Positions 16,330 through 25,106 are shown, numbered from the stretch's first letter. The stretch: DNA of 58,288 bases from Candidatus Saccharimonadota bacterium (GCA_027459325.1 DAIDIO010000006.1:1-58288), one strand, 5' to 3'. A program made the numbers and translations. Notes: a model not told the origin generated them from the letters alone.

Positions 16330-16512
16330 CTATAGATTTTCGGCTTGGTTAGCTTTGTCTGTTGAGCCTTTTGCTCTCTCTCCGCGTTTTTCACCTCCCT
16401 TATGTCCTATTTCCTGATAGAATTCCTTACCATGAGTATCACTGGTTCGCTGTCCGCCTTTTTGTCCGGCTTCACTTTGAGGTATATCGCCACTATCGCT
16501 ATCGCTTGCCAT
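16330..16512 (-). CDS. KGG-motif stress protein (first copy)
   Basis: 60 residues, highly hydrophilic. It contains the 'stress-induced bacterial acidophilic repeat' (KGG, YciG/GsiB type) twice: SEAGQKGGQRTSDTHGKEFY and QEIGHKGGEKRGERAKG. Such proteins are small, disordered, hydrophilin-like and often induced by osmotic or general stress. AGGGAG lies about 9 nt upstream of the ATG. It shares most of its central sequence with the neighbouring copy at 16592-16768 and is probably on the same mRNA, which ends at the hairpin 16231-16259. Confidence 0.85.
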   Translation of the reverse strand: MASDSDSGDIPQSEAGQKGGQRTSDTHGKEFYQEIGHKGGEKRGERAKGSTDKANQAENL

Positions 16513-16591
16513 AATAAACTCCCTTTCCTTTACTGAGGCCGGCTACTTAAAGCCGCCGCACAGTTAAATATCTTCATTAATTTTTTCGCCT

Positions 16592-16768
16592 TTATTCGGC
16601 ACTTTCGACTTGCTTGCCTTTATCGATTAGCTCGCTGACTCGCTCGCCGCCTTTTTGACCAATCTCCTGATAGAATTCCTTATCATGCGTATCACTGGTT
16701 CGCTGTCCGCCTTTTTGTCCGGCTTCTCGAACGCTCATATCCCCTTTATTATTAGTATCACTACCCAT
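16592..16768 (-). CDS. KGG-motif stress protein (second copy)
   Basis: 58 residues starting MGSDTNNKGDMSVREAGQKG. It has the same two repeats as its neighbour (AGQKGGQRTSDTHDKEFY, QEIGQKGGERVSEL) but a different N-terminus and C-terminus. A strong AGGAGG lies 8 nt before the ATG, which fixes the start. The two genes are a tandem duplication 79 nt apart; even the nucleotide sequence of the first repeat is almost unchanged. Role as for the first copy: a hydrophilic general-stress protein. Confidence 0.85.
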   Translation of the reverse strand: MGSDTNNKGDMSVREAGQKGGQRTSDTHDKEFYQEIGQKGGERVSELIDKGKQVESAE

Positions 16769-16928
16769 AAAAAAACCTCCTTGAAATTAAATAATTGTAA
16801 ATAATTGTCAGCAACGTTGCCTATTAATAGTAGTCGGCTAAGGCTGGGGGAGCAGTCGTATTGGCCACATAAAATATGTAAATATTTACCACTTGGCGTT
16901 TTAGTCGGTTAATCTTACCTCGATAACA

Positions 16929-18335
16929 CTAAGTTTCTTGCCAAACCCGAACATAATCGACGTACATGTTCAGAGGTGGGATAATGTTATTCTGATATCC
17001 TTTAAATACTGCTAGATCGAGTACTAAATATTGATAGGCGCTGACAAAATTATTGCCTAAGCTGCTAGCTTGGGCCGCCGTTAACGTGCCCATTTTTTGA
17101 CAATCATAATACCAGGTAATGAGACCAGGCTGGAATTCAACCGCATAGGTATGCCATCCTCCGACATAAGGCGCCGATGAAGCGCAACCTTGAAAATTGG
17201 TTCCGTCGTTAGTCCAGCCGACTCCCCCGCCGTTAGGAGGCCCATGCCAGTGTCCGCATAGGCTGTTCGGGTGTAAACCTTCAACGGTATCAAGCTCACC
17301 GCCAAATGGGTAGCTAAGAGAAGAACCGATTTGCCAAAAGGCTGGCCATCCAGATATTGGATTCGCAGCGTCAGTAGGCATCCAGATACGGGCTTCAGCG
17401 TAAGTTGTATTAGTGTCTACTTGGTAAGAAAATTTGCCGGCTGTTGTAACTATACCGGTTGTAAATGGTTCACTTTTTCCTTTACAAAAGTTGGTCTTTT
17501 GTATTAGTTGCAGCCTAAGAGCATTTTCTTTATGATAGTTTCCCACCGTAACCTGATTAGGGTCATAGCAATCGGCTTCATTATTATTAACAGGACCGTT
17601 TGGATCGGACGATGAAGACCAAACTGAATTCCACTTAGAAGTATCTAAAGTTGTCCCATTGAATTCATCATCGAAAATTAACTTCCAGTTAGGATATGTC
17701 AGCTTTGAAGAAGGTATTGCACAAGGACACGAAACACTACTGGCGACAATAGCCGGATCTTTATAGCCGGCTGCGATATCCGGGGAACCAAGTCGGTAGG
17801 TCATACTCTCTTGCTGTGGGGTTGCTTCACCTGCAGCATCCCACCTAACCATAAAAGTGAAACTCTCTTCTTTGCAACCGCTGCGGCAACTAGACGGGAA
17901 CGGCGTAGAATATAGGCCGTTATAGACCGTTCCGGCAGCGTTAGCTTCGTTGATACTAACATAGTATGGCGGCCCCTGCTGGGCGCAACCGGAATTGTAT
18001 TCCTGATAACCCCCGAGTTGATCAGCTTCAGCACTAGTGGGTACTGGCTTAATAAAAGCCGCCGATAAGCTGCCGCTACTGGTAATACAGAAAAAATTGC
18101 TGCCGTTTTTTGCCAGACTTAATACTGCCGACGGGTCGTTATCCATAGCCAGCCGTAATTCTTCAACTTGAGAGTCTAGGATACCGAGGGCCTGCGAATG
18201 TTGCTCGGCAACTAGTGAGGCGCTCAGACCGCCATCAGCTGTTTTGTATGACATGGCCAAAGAAAAACTTAAGACAGATAGAGCCACCATAACTTCAATT
18301 ATTGTGTCTCCCGCCTGGCCCCTTACAAATATCAT
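16929..18335 (-). CDS. type IV prepilin N-terminus fused to GH16 glucanase
   Basis: 468 residues in two parts. The N-terminus MIFVRGQAG|DTIIEVMVALSVLSF is a type III prepilin signal: Gly at -1, Glu at +5, then the hydrophobic pilin helix and a pilin-like stalk (to about 200) with two cysteine pairs. From about 215 a GH16 beta-jelly-roll begins (WKLIFDDEFNGTTLDTSKW), with the catalytic motif E347-L-D349-T-V-E352 and the usual C-terminal YVDYVRVWQ strand. GH16 enzymes of this type act on beta-1,3 or beta-1,3-1,4-glucans, so the enzyme would be displayed on, or anchored like, a type IV pilus. Pilin-GH fusions are not an architecture I know as established. A second possibility is anchoring without pilus assembly. 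Confidence 0.85.
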   Translation of the reverse strand: MIFVRGQAGDTIIEVMVALSVLSFSLAMSYKTADGGLSASLVAEQHSQALGILDSQVEELRLAMDNDPSAVLSLAKNGSNFFCITSSGSLSAAFIKPVPTSAEADQLGGYQEYNSGCAQQGPPYYVSINEANAAGTVYNGLYSTPFPSSCRSGCKEESFTFMVRWDAAGEATPQQESMTYRLGSPDIAAGYKDPAIVASSVSCPCAIPSSKLTYPNWKLIFDDEFNGTTLDTSKWNSVWSSSSDPNGPVNNNEADCYDPNQVTVGNYHKENALRLQLIQKTNFCKGKSEPFTTGIVTTAGKFSYQVDTNTTYAEARIWMPTDAANPISGWPAFWQIGSSLSYPFGGELDTVEGLHPNSLCGHWHGPPNGGGVGWTNDGTNFQGCASSAPYVGGWHTYAVEFQPGLITWYYDCQKMGTLTAAQASSLGNNFVSAYQYLVLDLAVFKGYQNNIIPPLNMYVDYVRVWQET

Positions 18336-18486
18336 TTTGTTTTAAATAGTACTTATATACAAGCTATCGCCCCCTCAACCGCTTTATAATAATTTTATAC
18401 CGCATTTGAAGCGATCCCAACGTTTTTTATACACCACTCTTCTCTAACTGTCGGATGGATACCTTTCTCGGTAACTAAGCCAGTTA

Positions 18487-18504
18487 AAAGGCTTCTAAGC
18501 CTTT
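18487..18504 (-). terminator. short hairpin after lysine-rich microORF
   Basis: AAAGGCTT-AG-AAGCCTTT, read on the minus strand and followed by TTAACT. The practical loop is 4 nt (TAGA). A weak intrinsic terminator is plausible. Confidence 0.35.
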
Positions 18505-18509
18505 ATGGG

Positions 18510-18563
18510 CTACTTTACTTTTTTTGGTTTCTTGATCTCTTTACGCCCTTTGTCTTTAGACAT
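18510..18563 (-). CDS. 17-residue lysine-rich microprotein
   Basis: MSKDKGRKEIKKPKKVK, 17 codons plus TAG. AAAGGA lies 5-6 nt before the ATG, and a hairpin follows the stop within 6 nt. Net charge is strongly positive, so nucleic-acid or ribosome binding is a guess. It is too short for gene callers; the ribosome-binding site and terminator are the reason for listing it. The rest of the 18336-18641 spacer is AT-rich with nothing else visible. Confidence 0.45.
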   Translation of the reverse strand: MSKDKGRKEIKKPKKVK

Positions 18564-18629
18564 AACGTTCCTTTCATGGATATTTATAAAAGTTACTATT
18601 AGTATACGCTTATGATTCTTTTTATGTAG

Positions 18630-18635
18630 TAGAAT
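18630..18635 (+). promoter_or_regulatory. -10 box for leaderless FKBP gene
   Basis: TAGAAT, then 6 nt, then the ATG at 18642. No ribosome-binding site is present. Confidence 0.45.
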
Positions 18636-18641
18636 GGGGTT

Positions 18642-19025
18642 ATGAATGATAACCCGCGACTGGAAGGTAGTGTCCTAAATAACTTTACCCCAGGACTCCA
18701 AGTAGACAACCTAGAAATTATAGATTTGTCAGACGGCAGCGGTGAAGTCGTAAGTGAAGGGGCAACGATAGAAGCGCATTACACTGGAGCTTTAGTAGCT
18801 AATGGGGTTATATTCCAAAGCTCCCATGATTTCGGTGACCCTATAACCTTTGGACTTAATCAAGTCATCGAAGGCTGGACAAAAGGCGTGCCAGGTATGA
18901 AGGTCGGGGGAATCAGGAGGCTTATCATACCGGCAGCACAGGCTTACGGCGCTAACTCTCCAAGCCCGAATATTCCACCCAATTCTGACTTAGTCTTTGA
19001 TATAGAGCTCGTTAGTATTAAATAA
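18642..19025 (+). CDS. FKBP-type peptidyl-prolyl cis-trans isomerase
   Basis: 127 residues. The FKBP core is complete: VSEGATIEAHYTGALVANGVIFQSS (the V-x-V-H-Y-T-G-x-L-x-x-G strand), VIEGWTKGVPGMKVGGIRRLIIP and LVFDIELVSI. It catalyses proline isomerisation during protein folding. No signal peptide or membrane segment, so cytoplasmic; no extra metal-binding or insert domain of SlyD type. The gene is monocistronic, leaderless, and lies upstream of the GH13 gene, which has its own -10 box. Confidence 0.92.
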   Translation: MNDNPRLEGSVLNNFTPGLQVDNLEIIDLSDGSGEVVSEGATIEAHYTGALVANGVIFQSSHDFGDPITFGLNQVIEGWTKGVPGMKVGGIRRLIIPAAQAYGANSPSPNIPPNSDLVFDIELVSIK

Positions 19026-19089
19026 CTAAAATAACCAAATACTTTTTAAGGTTGCGGTCTAGCTTAAGCATAAGCATAATATAGCGAAG

Positions 19090-20862
19090 ATGAGTTACAA
19101 GCATAAAAATGAAGTCGGGGCTATTGTTAAAAAATCAGGTGTATCTTTTCGTGTCTGGGCACCTTTTGCTGAACGAGTATCGCTTATTGGATCATTTAAT
19201 AACTGGTCAGAACAACCGCTGAACTCCGAAAATGATGGGTATTGGTCGACCTTTGTTAAAGGAGCGATCGCCGGTCAAGAATATAAGTTTGTTATCTATA
19301 GGGGTGAAGAAAGGCTTGTTAGAAATGATCCCAGGGCGCTACACTATACCACCTCGGCTGGTTGCTCGGTCATTGTTGATCCTGAATTTGATTGGCAAGA
19401 TGACAACTACTCTGCGCCTCCATCAAACGAGCAAGTTATATACGAGCTACATGTCGGAACATTTCACAGGCCTGACCCGGCTATTACCGGTACTTTCGTT
19501 GACGTTAGCGCCAAATTAGATTATTTAGCCGGGCTTGGGGTCAATATGATTGAACTGATGCCGATTAGCAGCATGCTAATGGACAGGGGTTGGGGCTATG
19601 CCATCGATTACATCTTTGCCATAGAAAGTTTATACGGTGGAAGGTACGGATTTTTAAAGTTTGTTGCCGAAGCGCATAAACGGAATATAGGGGTAATTGT
19701 TGACGTGGTCTTTAATCACTTCGGCCCGGATGCCAATCTTGACTTATGGCGATTTGACGGCTGGTATGACAATAACCTGGGCGGCATTTACTTCTATAAC
19801 GATTGGCGGGCGGAGACTCCCTGGGGCAACACCAGGCCTGACTTTGGCCGCAAAGAAGTACAGCAATATATTCTAGATAACGTTAAGATGTGGGTACTCG
19901 ACTGCCACGTAGACGGACTCAGAATGGACTCGACTATTTATATGAGGAACGTAAAAGGGCTGAATAATGATCCCGCCAACGATCTGCCCGAAGGATGGTT
20001 TTTGCTTCAACAAATGAATAATTTAGCCCGCAAGATAGATCCGAGTGTTATTACAATCGCTGAGGATATTAGCGACAATGAATACATAGTGAAGCCAACT
20101 AGAGATGGCGGCGCTGGCTTCTCTGCCCAATGGGAGCTTGGATTTCCGGCTAGCTTCCGATCGGCTTTGCATTCAACTGATAAACAGTCAATTGATTTAA
20201 CCGGACTATATAGCGAATTAACCCGACGTTTTGATGGCGACGCCTTTAAACGGGTTATATTTGTTGATTCCCATGACAGCGCAGCTAACGGTACGGCCAG
20301 GTTCAATGAAGTAATCGCTCCGGGTAAGGCTGACGGTTTATTCGCTCGCCAGCAATCTTTAATTGCTGCTGCCATAATATTGACCTCACCGGGCATACCG
20401 ATGCTCTTCCAGGGCCAAGAGTTTATGCAAGCTGGGGCATTCAATGATTGGCAGGCACTAGACTGGCAAAATGCCGATGACCACGCAAGTATTGTAGAAG
20501 CCTACAAACACCTAATAGCCTTAAGGCTAGATAAGCATAATAATACTGGCGGATTACTTGGTCAGAATATCAATCTAATGCATGTGGATGAAGATAATAA
20601 AGTTATCGCCTATCATAGATGGAATAATGGCGGGCCACGGGATGACGTAATGGTTGTCATTAATTTTGCTAATGAACTTCACCAAGAATACCAAATGGGC
20701 TTTCCCAGAAATGGCATATGGATACCCCGTTTCAATAGCACCTGGCGAGGTTATAGCGCAGATTTTAAAGACATAGCCGTTCCAGAGATTGTAGTAGATA
20801 AAGGCGCGGGCAGCATCGTCTTGCCGCCCGCATCGGCAATGATATTTTCTCAGGACAGATAA
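19090..20862 (+). CDS. GH13 alpha-glucan enzyme, branching-enzyme/TreZ-like
   Basis: 590 residues: an N-terminal CBM48/E-set domain (FRVWAPFAERVSLIGSFNNW, about 18-40), then a GH13 barrel. Active-site regions are visible: VDVVFNHFGP (region I), VDGLRMDS with the nucleophile Asp (region II), TIAEDI with the acid/base Glu (region III) and VDSHD (region IV). YELHVGTF and the domain order match glycogen branching enzymes and maltooligosyltrehalose trehalohydrolase (TreZ); PMLFQGQEFMQAGAFNDWQALDW is common to both. No glycogen synthase or TreY gene is in the window, so the choice is open. No signal peptide, hence intracellular storage or trehalose metabolism. TAATAT lies 7 nt before the ATG. Confidence 0.85.
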   Translation: MSYKHKNEVGAIVKKSGVSFRVWAPFAERVSLIGSFNNWSEQPLNSENDGYWSTFVKGAIAGQEYKFVIYRGEERLVRNDPRALHYTTSAGCSVIVDPEFDWQDDNYSAPPSNEQVIYELHVGTFHRPDPAITGTFVDVSAKLDYLAGLGVNMIELMPISSMLMDRGWGYAIDYIFAIESLYGGRYGFLKFVAEAHKRNIGVIVDVVFNHFGPDANLDLWRFDGWYDNNLGGIYFYNDWRAETPWGNTRPDFGRKEVQQYILDNVKMWVLDCHVDGLRMDSTIYMRNVKGLNNDPANDLPEGWFLLQQMNNLARKIDPSVITIAEDISDNEYIVKPTRDGGAGFSAQWELGFPASFRSALHSTDKQSIDLTGLYSELTRRFDGDAFKRVIFVDSHDSAANGTARFNEVIAPGKADGLFARQQSLIAAAIILTSPGIPMLFQGQEFMQAGAFNDWQALDWQNADDHASIVEAYKHLIALRLDKHNNTGGLLGQNINLMHVDEDNKVIAYHRWNNGGPRDDVMVVINFANELHQEYQMGFPRNGIWIPRFNSTWRGYSADFKDIAVPEIVVDKGAGSIVLPPASAMIFSQDR

Positions 20863-20928
20863 AAATAAATTCATCATACCTAAATAACTTAACCAGTGAG
20901 GCCAACAGGGATCAATTTTGGGCATTGG

Positions 20929-20954
20929 AAAAACCGAAAGAAGTTGCTTTCGGT
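20929..20954 (-). terminator. intrinsic terminator after GH26-like gene
   Basis: Stem ACCGAAAG / CTTTCGGT with a 6-nt loop, followed on the minus strand by TTTTT. It lies about 127 nt past the GH26-like stop and could also stop leftward transcription before it enters the GH13 gene antisense. Confidence 0.65.
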
Positions 20955-21080
20955 ATAGAGCCACAGCTAAACTTCTCCGGTTTTAATTCAAGGATGGCCT
21001 AAGCGTCGCTATTTATTTTTGTTAGCAGGCCGACATCTTGATAAGAGATAAAATGCTTTAAACATTTGGACTACGAACGG

Positions 21081-22307
21081 TTAGTTTCCATATATGCTTT
21101 TATACATAGCTGAGCCATTCGGAAAGTCTGATAATATACCACCGCCCCAATCTAAATTAAAATACGCCTGATAAACTGGATTTGTATCGTTAATTAGCTG
21201 AGCCATTTGCTGGATAAAGTATGGATCATCGCCGCCGCCAGCGTATGAATCACCGCTATTATATAATCCCCATTCTGGAAAACTTAAGGGCTTCCCGTGG
21301 GCGTGAGCAAACTGTACTAAATCATTGACGCCCATATACCGTGTAGTTATGTAGTTCCATCTTTCCTGAGGTGTCACTCCAGGCTGCATCCATTCGACAT
21401 CATATATATCCATACTGATTAAGTCGACTACATCATCGCCTGGATAAAACGAGCTAAATGAGCTCAGAGCGTGGCCTGACTGTAAGCCGTTACATACAGA
21501 CCAGTCAAAAATGAATGAACTACCCGGCACAGCTCTCATTAGCCCAACAATATGCCTGAATAGCTGTACGTAGCCAGAGGGGTTATCTGTAGCCTGCCAC
21601 GGGCCTATTGTGTCACAATTGCCCTCATAACCTAGTCTGATTATTGTATTTGCTAGGCCATTAGCCACTAACTCATTAGCTAGTGCTGTGAAATATGTAT
21701 CAAATTGCCCGCTTACTCCTGCGGCAAATTGCCCTGCGTTGGCACTTTCTAGCATCGGTACACCCAGAACTAATCTTCTTCCCGCTGCTTGCTTAACCCA
21801 ATTACCCCAGGGTTGCATTAACCATTGCTGAGAATCAATAAAATCTTTCTGCCAACCGCCCTTATAGTCTATATAATCTGCGGCATAAGGAACTGGCCTG
21901 CCGAGCCATTGTTCAAATTGTGTATGTGCGGCTATAGCGCCAGGGCCGGTGTATACTCCAAGTGCCGCGGAAGAAGTATTAACTACCTGAGTGGTATTAG
22001 CTTCCATTACACTTGGCGGATTGGTCGGTGTAGGGGTATGAGCCGATACAGGTTTTGATGCCGACGAAACTGGTTGAACATTTTGTGAAGTCACTTTAAC
22101 TGTACCTGCCTTGGTGGGAGTGTGCTGTAAGGTTTTATGATGATGTCCACTCTGCTTAATGTGGGAGCTATTAGGAGCATCGGAGTAGGCGTTAGGGGCG
22201 TACTTATTTACGAGTCCTAGCCCAGCTATAAAAGTTACTATAACAAATATAATAACGCTGAAGATTTCTTTGTTTTTGAAAATACTTACTCGGGACCGTT
22301 TCCCCAT
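21081..22307 (-). CDS. membrane-anchored GH26-like glycoside hydrolase
   Basis: 408 residues: a basic N-terminus, one membrane helix (about 16-33), a Ser/Thr/Pro/His-rich linker (about 42-112) and a catalytic (beta/alpha)8 domain of the GH26 type. Candidate acid/base is E228 in IIRLGYEGN and candidate nucleophile E345 in LSFPEWGLYN; SFIFDWSVCNG and DVVDLISMDIYD are equivalent to the GH26 'W-x-W-x-P' and 'Y-x-x-D-Y-V-D' regions. GH26 members cut beta-mannan or beta-1,3-1,4-glucan. The enzyme would sit outside the cell on a stalk. The preceding gene on the same strand (GT2-GH26 fusion) carries a related domain; 94 nt with CATACT 6 nt from this ATG separate them. Confidence 0.75.
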   Translation of the reverse strand: MGKRSRVSIFKNKEIFSVIIFVIVTFIAGLGLVNKYAPNAYSDAPNSSHIKQSGHHHKTLQHTPTKAGTVKVTSQNVQPVSSASKPVSAHTPTPTNPPSVMEANTTQVVNTSSAALGVYTGPGAIAAHTQFEQWLGRPVPYAADYIDYKGGWQKDFIDSQQWLMQPWGNWVKQAAGRRLVLGVPMLESANAGQFAAGVSGQFDTYFTALANELVANGLANTIIRLGYEGNCDTIGPWQATDNPSGYVQLFRHIVGLMRAVPGSSFIFDWSVCNGLQSGHALSSFSSFYPGDDVVDLISMDIYDVEWMQPGVTPQERWNYITTRYMGVNDLVQFAHAHGKPLSFPEWGLYNSGDSYAGGGDDPYFIQQMAQLINDTNPVYQAYFNLDWGGGILSDFPNGSAMYKSIYGN

Positions 22308-22401
22308 TAGCTTAGTATGTCATATCCTAAGCATAAGGTCGATGATATTATGTTGTATTATTTTTTAATACTTCTGGTTAGCACAAACTACTGGCGTCCT
22401 T

Positions 22402-25059
22402 TTAGTAAGGCGTTTTTCGGGAAGTGGTAAATAATTCAACAAAATTATTAGTAGATTTTGGTTTTTTAGCAAATTTTGAAATTACTGCTGGTTTTTTAAT
22501 GACTACTTTAGACGGGTTAGGAGCGAACAATGAGCCAAATTCCGAAATATGATTTAGTGTATAGTTAGGTCCAACCAGATTAGCATCTATCATATTTATG
22601 TAAACAAGTGCGCTGAAACCTAAACTGTGATACTGATTAATAGCTTGGTTTATTAATTCACTCTGGAAGACAGGGTCTGCTCGACCAACGCCAAACTCAA
22701 CAATCCATACCGGCTTATTGTAAGACTCTAACCATACTCTATCGGAGGACAAGTCTTTAAAGGTAGGCTGGTAGCTGCCTGACCAGTATTGGTCATACAA
22801 TATAGTGGTTCCAACTACATCTACATAGTCGTTGCCGGGGTAATACGCGGCAGCAACAGAATTACCCGCTGGCGACCATACCCATTTTACGTTGGGAGCA
22901 CCGTTAGACCGCACAAAACTTACAACGTGCTGATAGGCCGCTATGAACGTAGCAGGATCCTGACCAGCCCAGGGATAAACGTCTCCAAGGTCCATTTCAT
23001 GCGCAAACCTAACATATATCGTTTGCTTAGTCGATCCTAAGACATTAGCTAATGCCTTGAGCTTATAGTCATACTGTCCGGCTGCAATATCCTGAAGCAA
23101 CGTCGCACCGTTAACTGTACTACTAGGATCGATGGTAATTAGCGGAGTGTTATGCATTTCGAGGCTGAGATAAATCTGCTGGGCGATGTACCGATCGTCA
23201 TCCCAACTAGCAAAAGCTTCCTGTATATAGGGGTGGCTAGCCTTCAACGGACCAGACGGGTTATAAAAACCTAGACTAGGGCTAGACGTTGGGGTTGTTG
23301 GCACCTGGTGTATTTTTTGCAAAATTTGATTAAGGCTCATTTGGTCAACTGAAAGTAAATGCTTAGAATTTACCGGTGAATGTTTAGAGAAAGCATAGAC
23401 TAAATTTCCCGATATAAGCGGGGAAGTTAATAATGATAGTACTAACAACATAAATACTACACTTGTGGCGCCAATAGGCTTTAGCCACGCAAAGTTCAAT
23501 TTAAATATTGTCAACTTAGCCTGTTTAACAGCTTGATGCAGAGTTATACCTAAGTCCACTATACACACCGACAACATTAGTACAGCGTTTGCTAAAGCAA
23601 AGATAATTTGTGCTTCGGGGGTACTGTCGCCATGTACAATTGACGAATATATTACGGCGCCTATACTAAGTAAGCCCAATCCTAAAAATATCCTATAGGT
23701 TTTTATCAAAGGAACTTCAATATCTTCAGCCCCTTTTGGGGTGATCATATACGGCTTCTTAATTCTGAAGCTAGAACTAACGATTGCCCTTAGTACTATT
23801 GGCCAACGAACGACATGAAGAATCATACCTCGCCATGACAAAAAAACATTTTTAGGTTGCATTAAGGGTCTGGAGGACCACCAAACCATAAACCCAGCAA
23901 TAAATTCCGGCCCAAAATGAGCGCCAAATTGACCAACATGCATCCTAGCAATATTTCTTCCGACGATTAATGCGATTACCGGGCATATGAATAAAATCAA
24001 ATACGTCAGAGACCATAAAGGGTACCATGTTTGAGCGAATAAGAACTGCCAGCGCCTCTTAAATGACATTCTTTTTAATAGCTTTGGGCTATGCGTAGTT
24101 AAAACCTGAAACATAGAGTATGCCCAGGCAAATTGCTGACCTAAATAAATAGAAAGTGTCTCTGGGCCGTCGCCTTCAGCAATTACTTCTGGAATAAATA
24201 CACCTTTATAGCCCTTTGAAGCCAGAGCTAAAGTGTCTAGGTGATCTTCGGCTCTTGTAGGTTGAAAGCCACCAATTTCTTGTATTGCGCTCATTCGATA
24301 AGTTGAGTGCGAACCAATAATAAAAGGCGTATCACTATGGCCGTAAAATCCCATCTGCATAGGACCTTGTAAAACCAGTTCCTGCTCAGAAGAACCTAAC
24401 GAAGTCCAGCTATCATGATTCTTATATACCGAGGGGGCTTGGACCCATGCTACCAATGGATCACGAAAGTGCCCAAGGCTCTTATTTAAATAATTAGGTT
24501 TAGGGTTGTGATCGATATCAAATTGAACAAAGTAATCATATTTATATCTTTTCACCCTATCTATCCAAGCATTAACGTTGCCGGCTTTTGTTTTCGATTT
24601 AAAAGGTGCAACACCTTGGTTATATTTAGCTATTCCCTTACGACTGAAGTACTTGACTTTATACTTTTTCGCTAAAGCTTTTACTTCCTTACTATTGCCT
24701 TCATCTAAAATCCAACTGTCGTGGGGGTAGGTAATGTTAGTTAAGGCGTCAAGTTGCCTTTCTATTATTTCCATAGATTCAGAGTTTGGCACGCACAGTG
24801 TAATGGCGGCTACTTTCAAATTCTTCTGGGCAATCTTTTTTGGTGGAGTTTTAGCTTTAAACACGAAATAAAGAAATAAACTGGGTAGTACTGTAAATTC
24901 ATAGAGCAAAGCTACAGTTAGAGGTATAAATAATGGCAAAAAGTTAACTCGGGCCGCATTAAGCCACCAAAGCCACATCCATAGACTTACGCCTATCCAA
25001 ACCGGTAAAATTAGAAGCGCTCGACGTGTTGAAGGCGTCAAGCGCCCTCCACGCCGCAT
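22402..25059 (-). CDS. processive GT2 glycan synthase fused to GH26-like hydrolase
   Basis: 885 residues in one polypeptide. Residues 15-70: two membrane helices. About 85-315: GT2 domain with ILDEG (about 119), FDIDH (DxD, about 182), AED (about 271) and QQFAW (about 309, QxxxW with Ala in place of the Arg in QxxRW). About 340-560: six or so further helices, the channel part of BcsA-like synthases. About 600-860: a GH26-like domain outside the membrane, with VRFAHEMD (acid/base Glu), VKWVWSPAGN and WIVEFGVG (nucleophile Glu). A single protein would thus make, export and trim a polymer; substrate is unknown, beta-mannan or mixed glucan being suggested by GH26. TATATT lies exactly 6 nt before the ATG at 25059, which is why the GTG at 25062 is not used. 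Confidence 0.85.
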   Translation of the reverse strand: MRRGGRLTPSTRRALLILPVWIGVSLWMWLWWLNAARVNFLPLFIPLTVALLYEFTVLPSLFLYFVFKAKTPPKKIAQKNLKVAAITLCVPNSESMEIIERQLDALTNITYPHDSWILDEGNSKEVKALAKKYKVKYFSRKGIAKYNQGVAPFKSKTKAGNVNAWIDRVKRYKYDYFVQFDIDHNPKPNYLNKSLGHFRDPLVAWVQAPSVYKNHDSWTSLGSSEQELVLQGPMQMGFYGHSDTPFIIGSHSTYRMSAIQEIGGFQPTRAEDHLDTLALASKGYKGVFIPEVIAEGDGPETLSIYLGQQFAWAYSMFQVLTTHSPKLLKRMSFKRRWQFLFAQTWYPLWSLTYLILFICPVIALIVGRNIARMHVGQFGAHFGPEFIAGFMVWWSSRPLMQPKNVFLSWRGMILHVVRWPIVLRAIVSSSFRIKKPYMITPKGAEDIEVPLIKTYRIFLGLGLLSIGAVIYSSIVHGDSTPEAQIIFALANAVLMLSVCIVDLGITLHQAVKQAKLTIFKLNFAWLKPIGATSVVFMLLVLSLLTSPLISGNLVYAFSKHSPVNSKHLLSVDQMSLNQILQKIHQVPTTPTSSPSLGFYNPSGPLKASHPYIQEAFASWDDDRYIAQQIYLSLEMHNTPLITIDPSSTVNGATLLQDIAAGQYDYKLKALANVLGSTKQTIYVRFAHEMDLGDVYPWAGQDPATFIAAYQHVVSFVRSNGAPNVKWVWSPAGNSVAAAYYPGNDYVDVVGTTILYDQYWSGSYQPTFKDLSSDRVWLESYNKPVWIVEFGVGRADPVFQSELINQAINQYHSLGFSALVYINMIDANLVGPNYTLNHISEFGSLFAPNPSKVVIKKPAVISKFAKKPKSTNNFVELFTTSRKTPY

Positions 25060-25065
25060 CACAGC

Positions 25066-25071
25066 AATATA
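25066..25071 (-). promoter_or_regulatory. -10 box of GT2-GH26 fusion gene
   Basis: TATATT on the minus strand, 6 nt before the ATG at 25059. A leaderless start. Confidence 0.45.
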
Positions 25072-25106
25072 TTAACACAATATAGCTAAATTTTCAATGA
25101 TATTTA

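Noticed and set aside
19090-20862. Assigning glgB or treZ to the GH13 enzyme
   Set aside because: Both families share the visible motifs, and no partner gene (glycogen synthase, TreY) is in the window.
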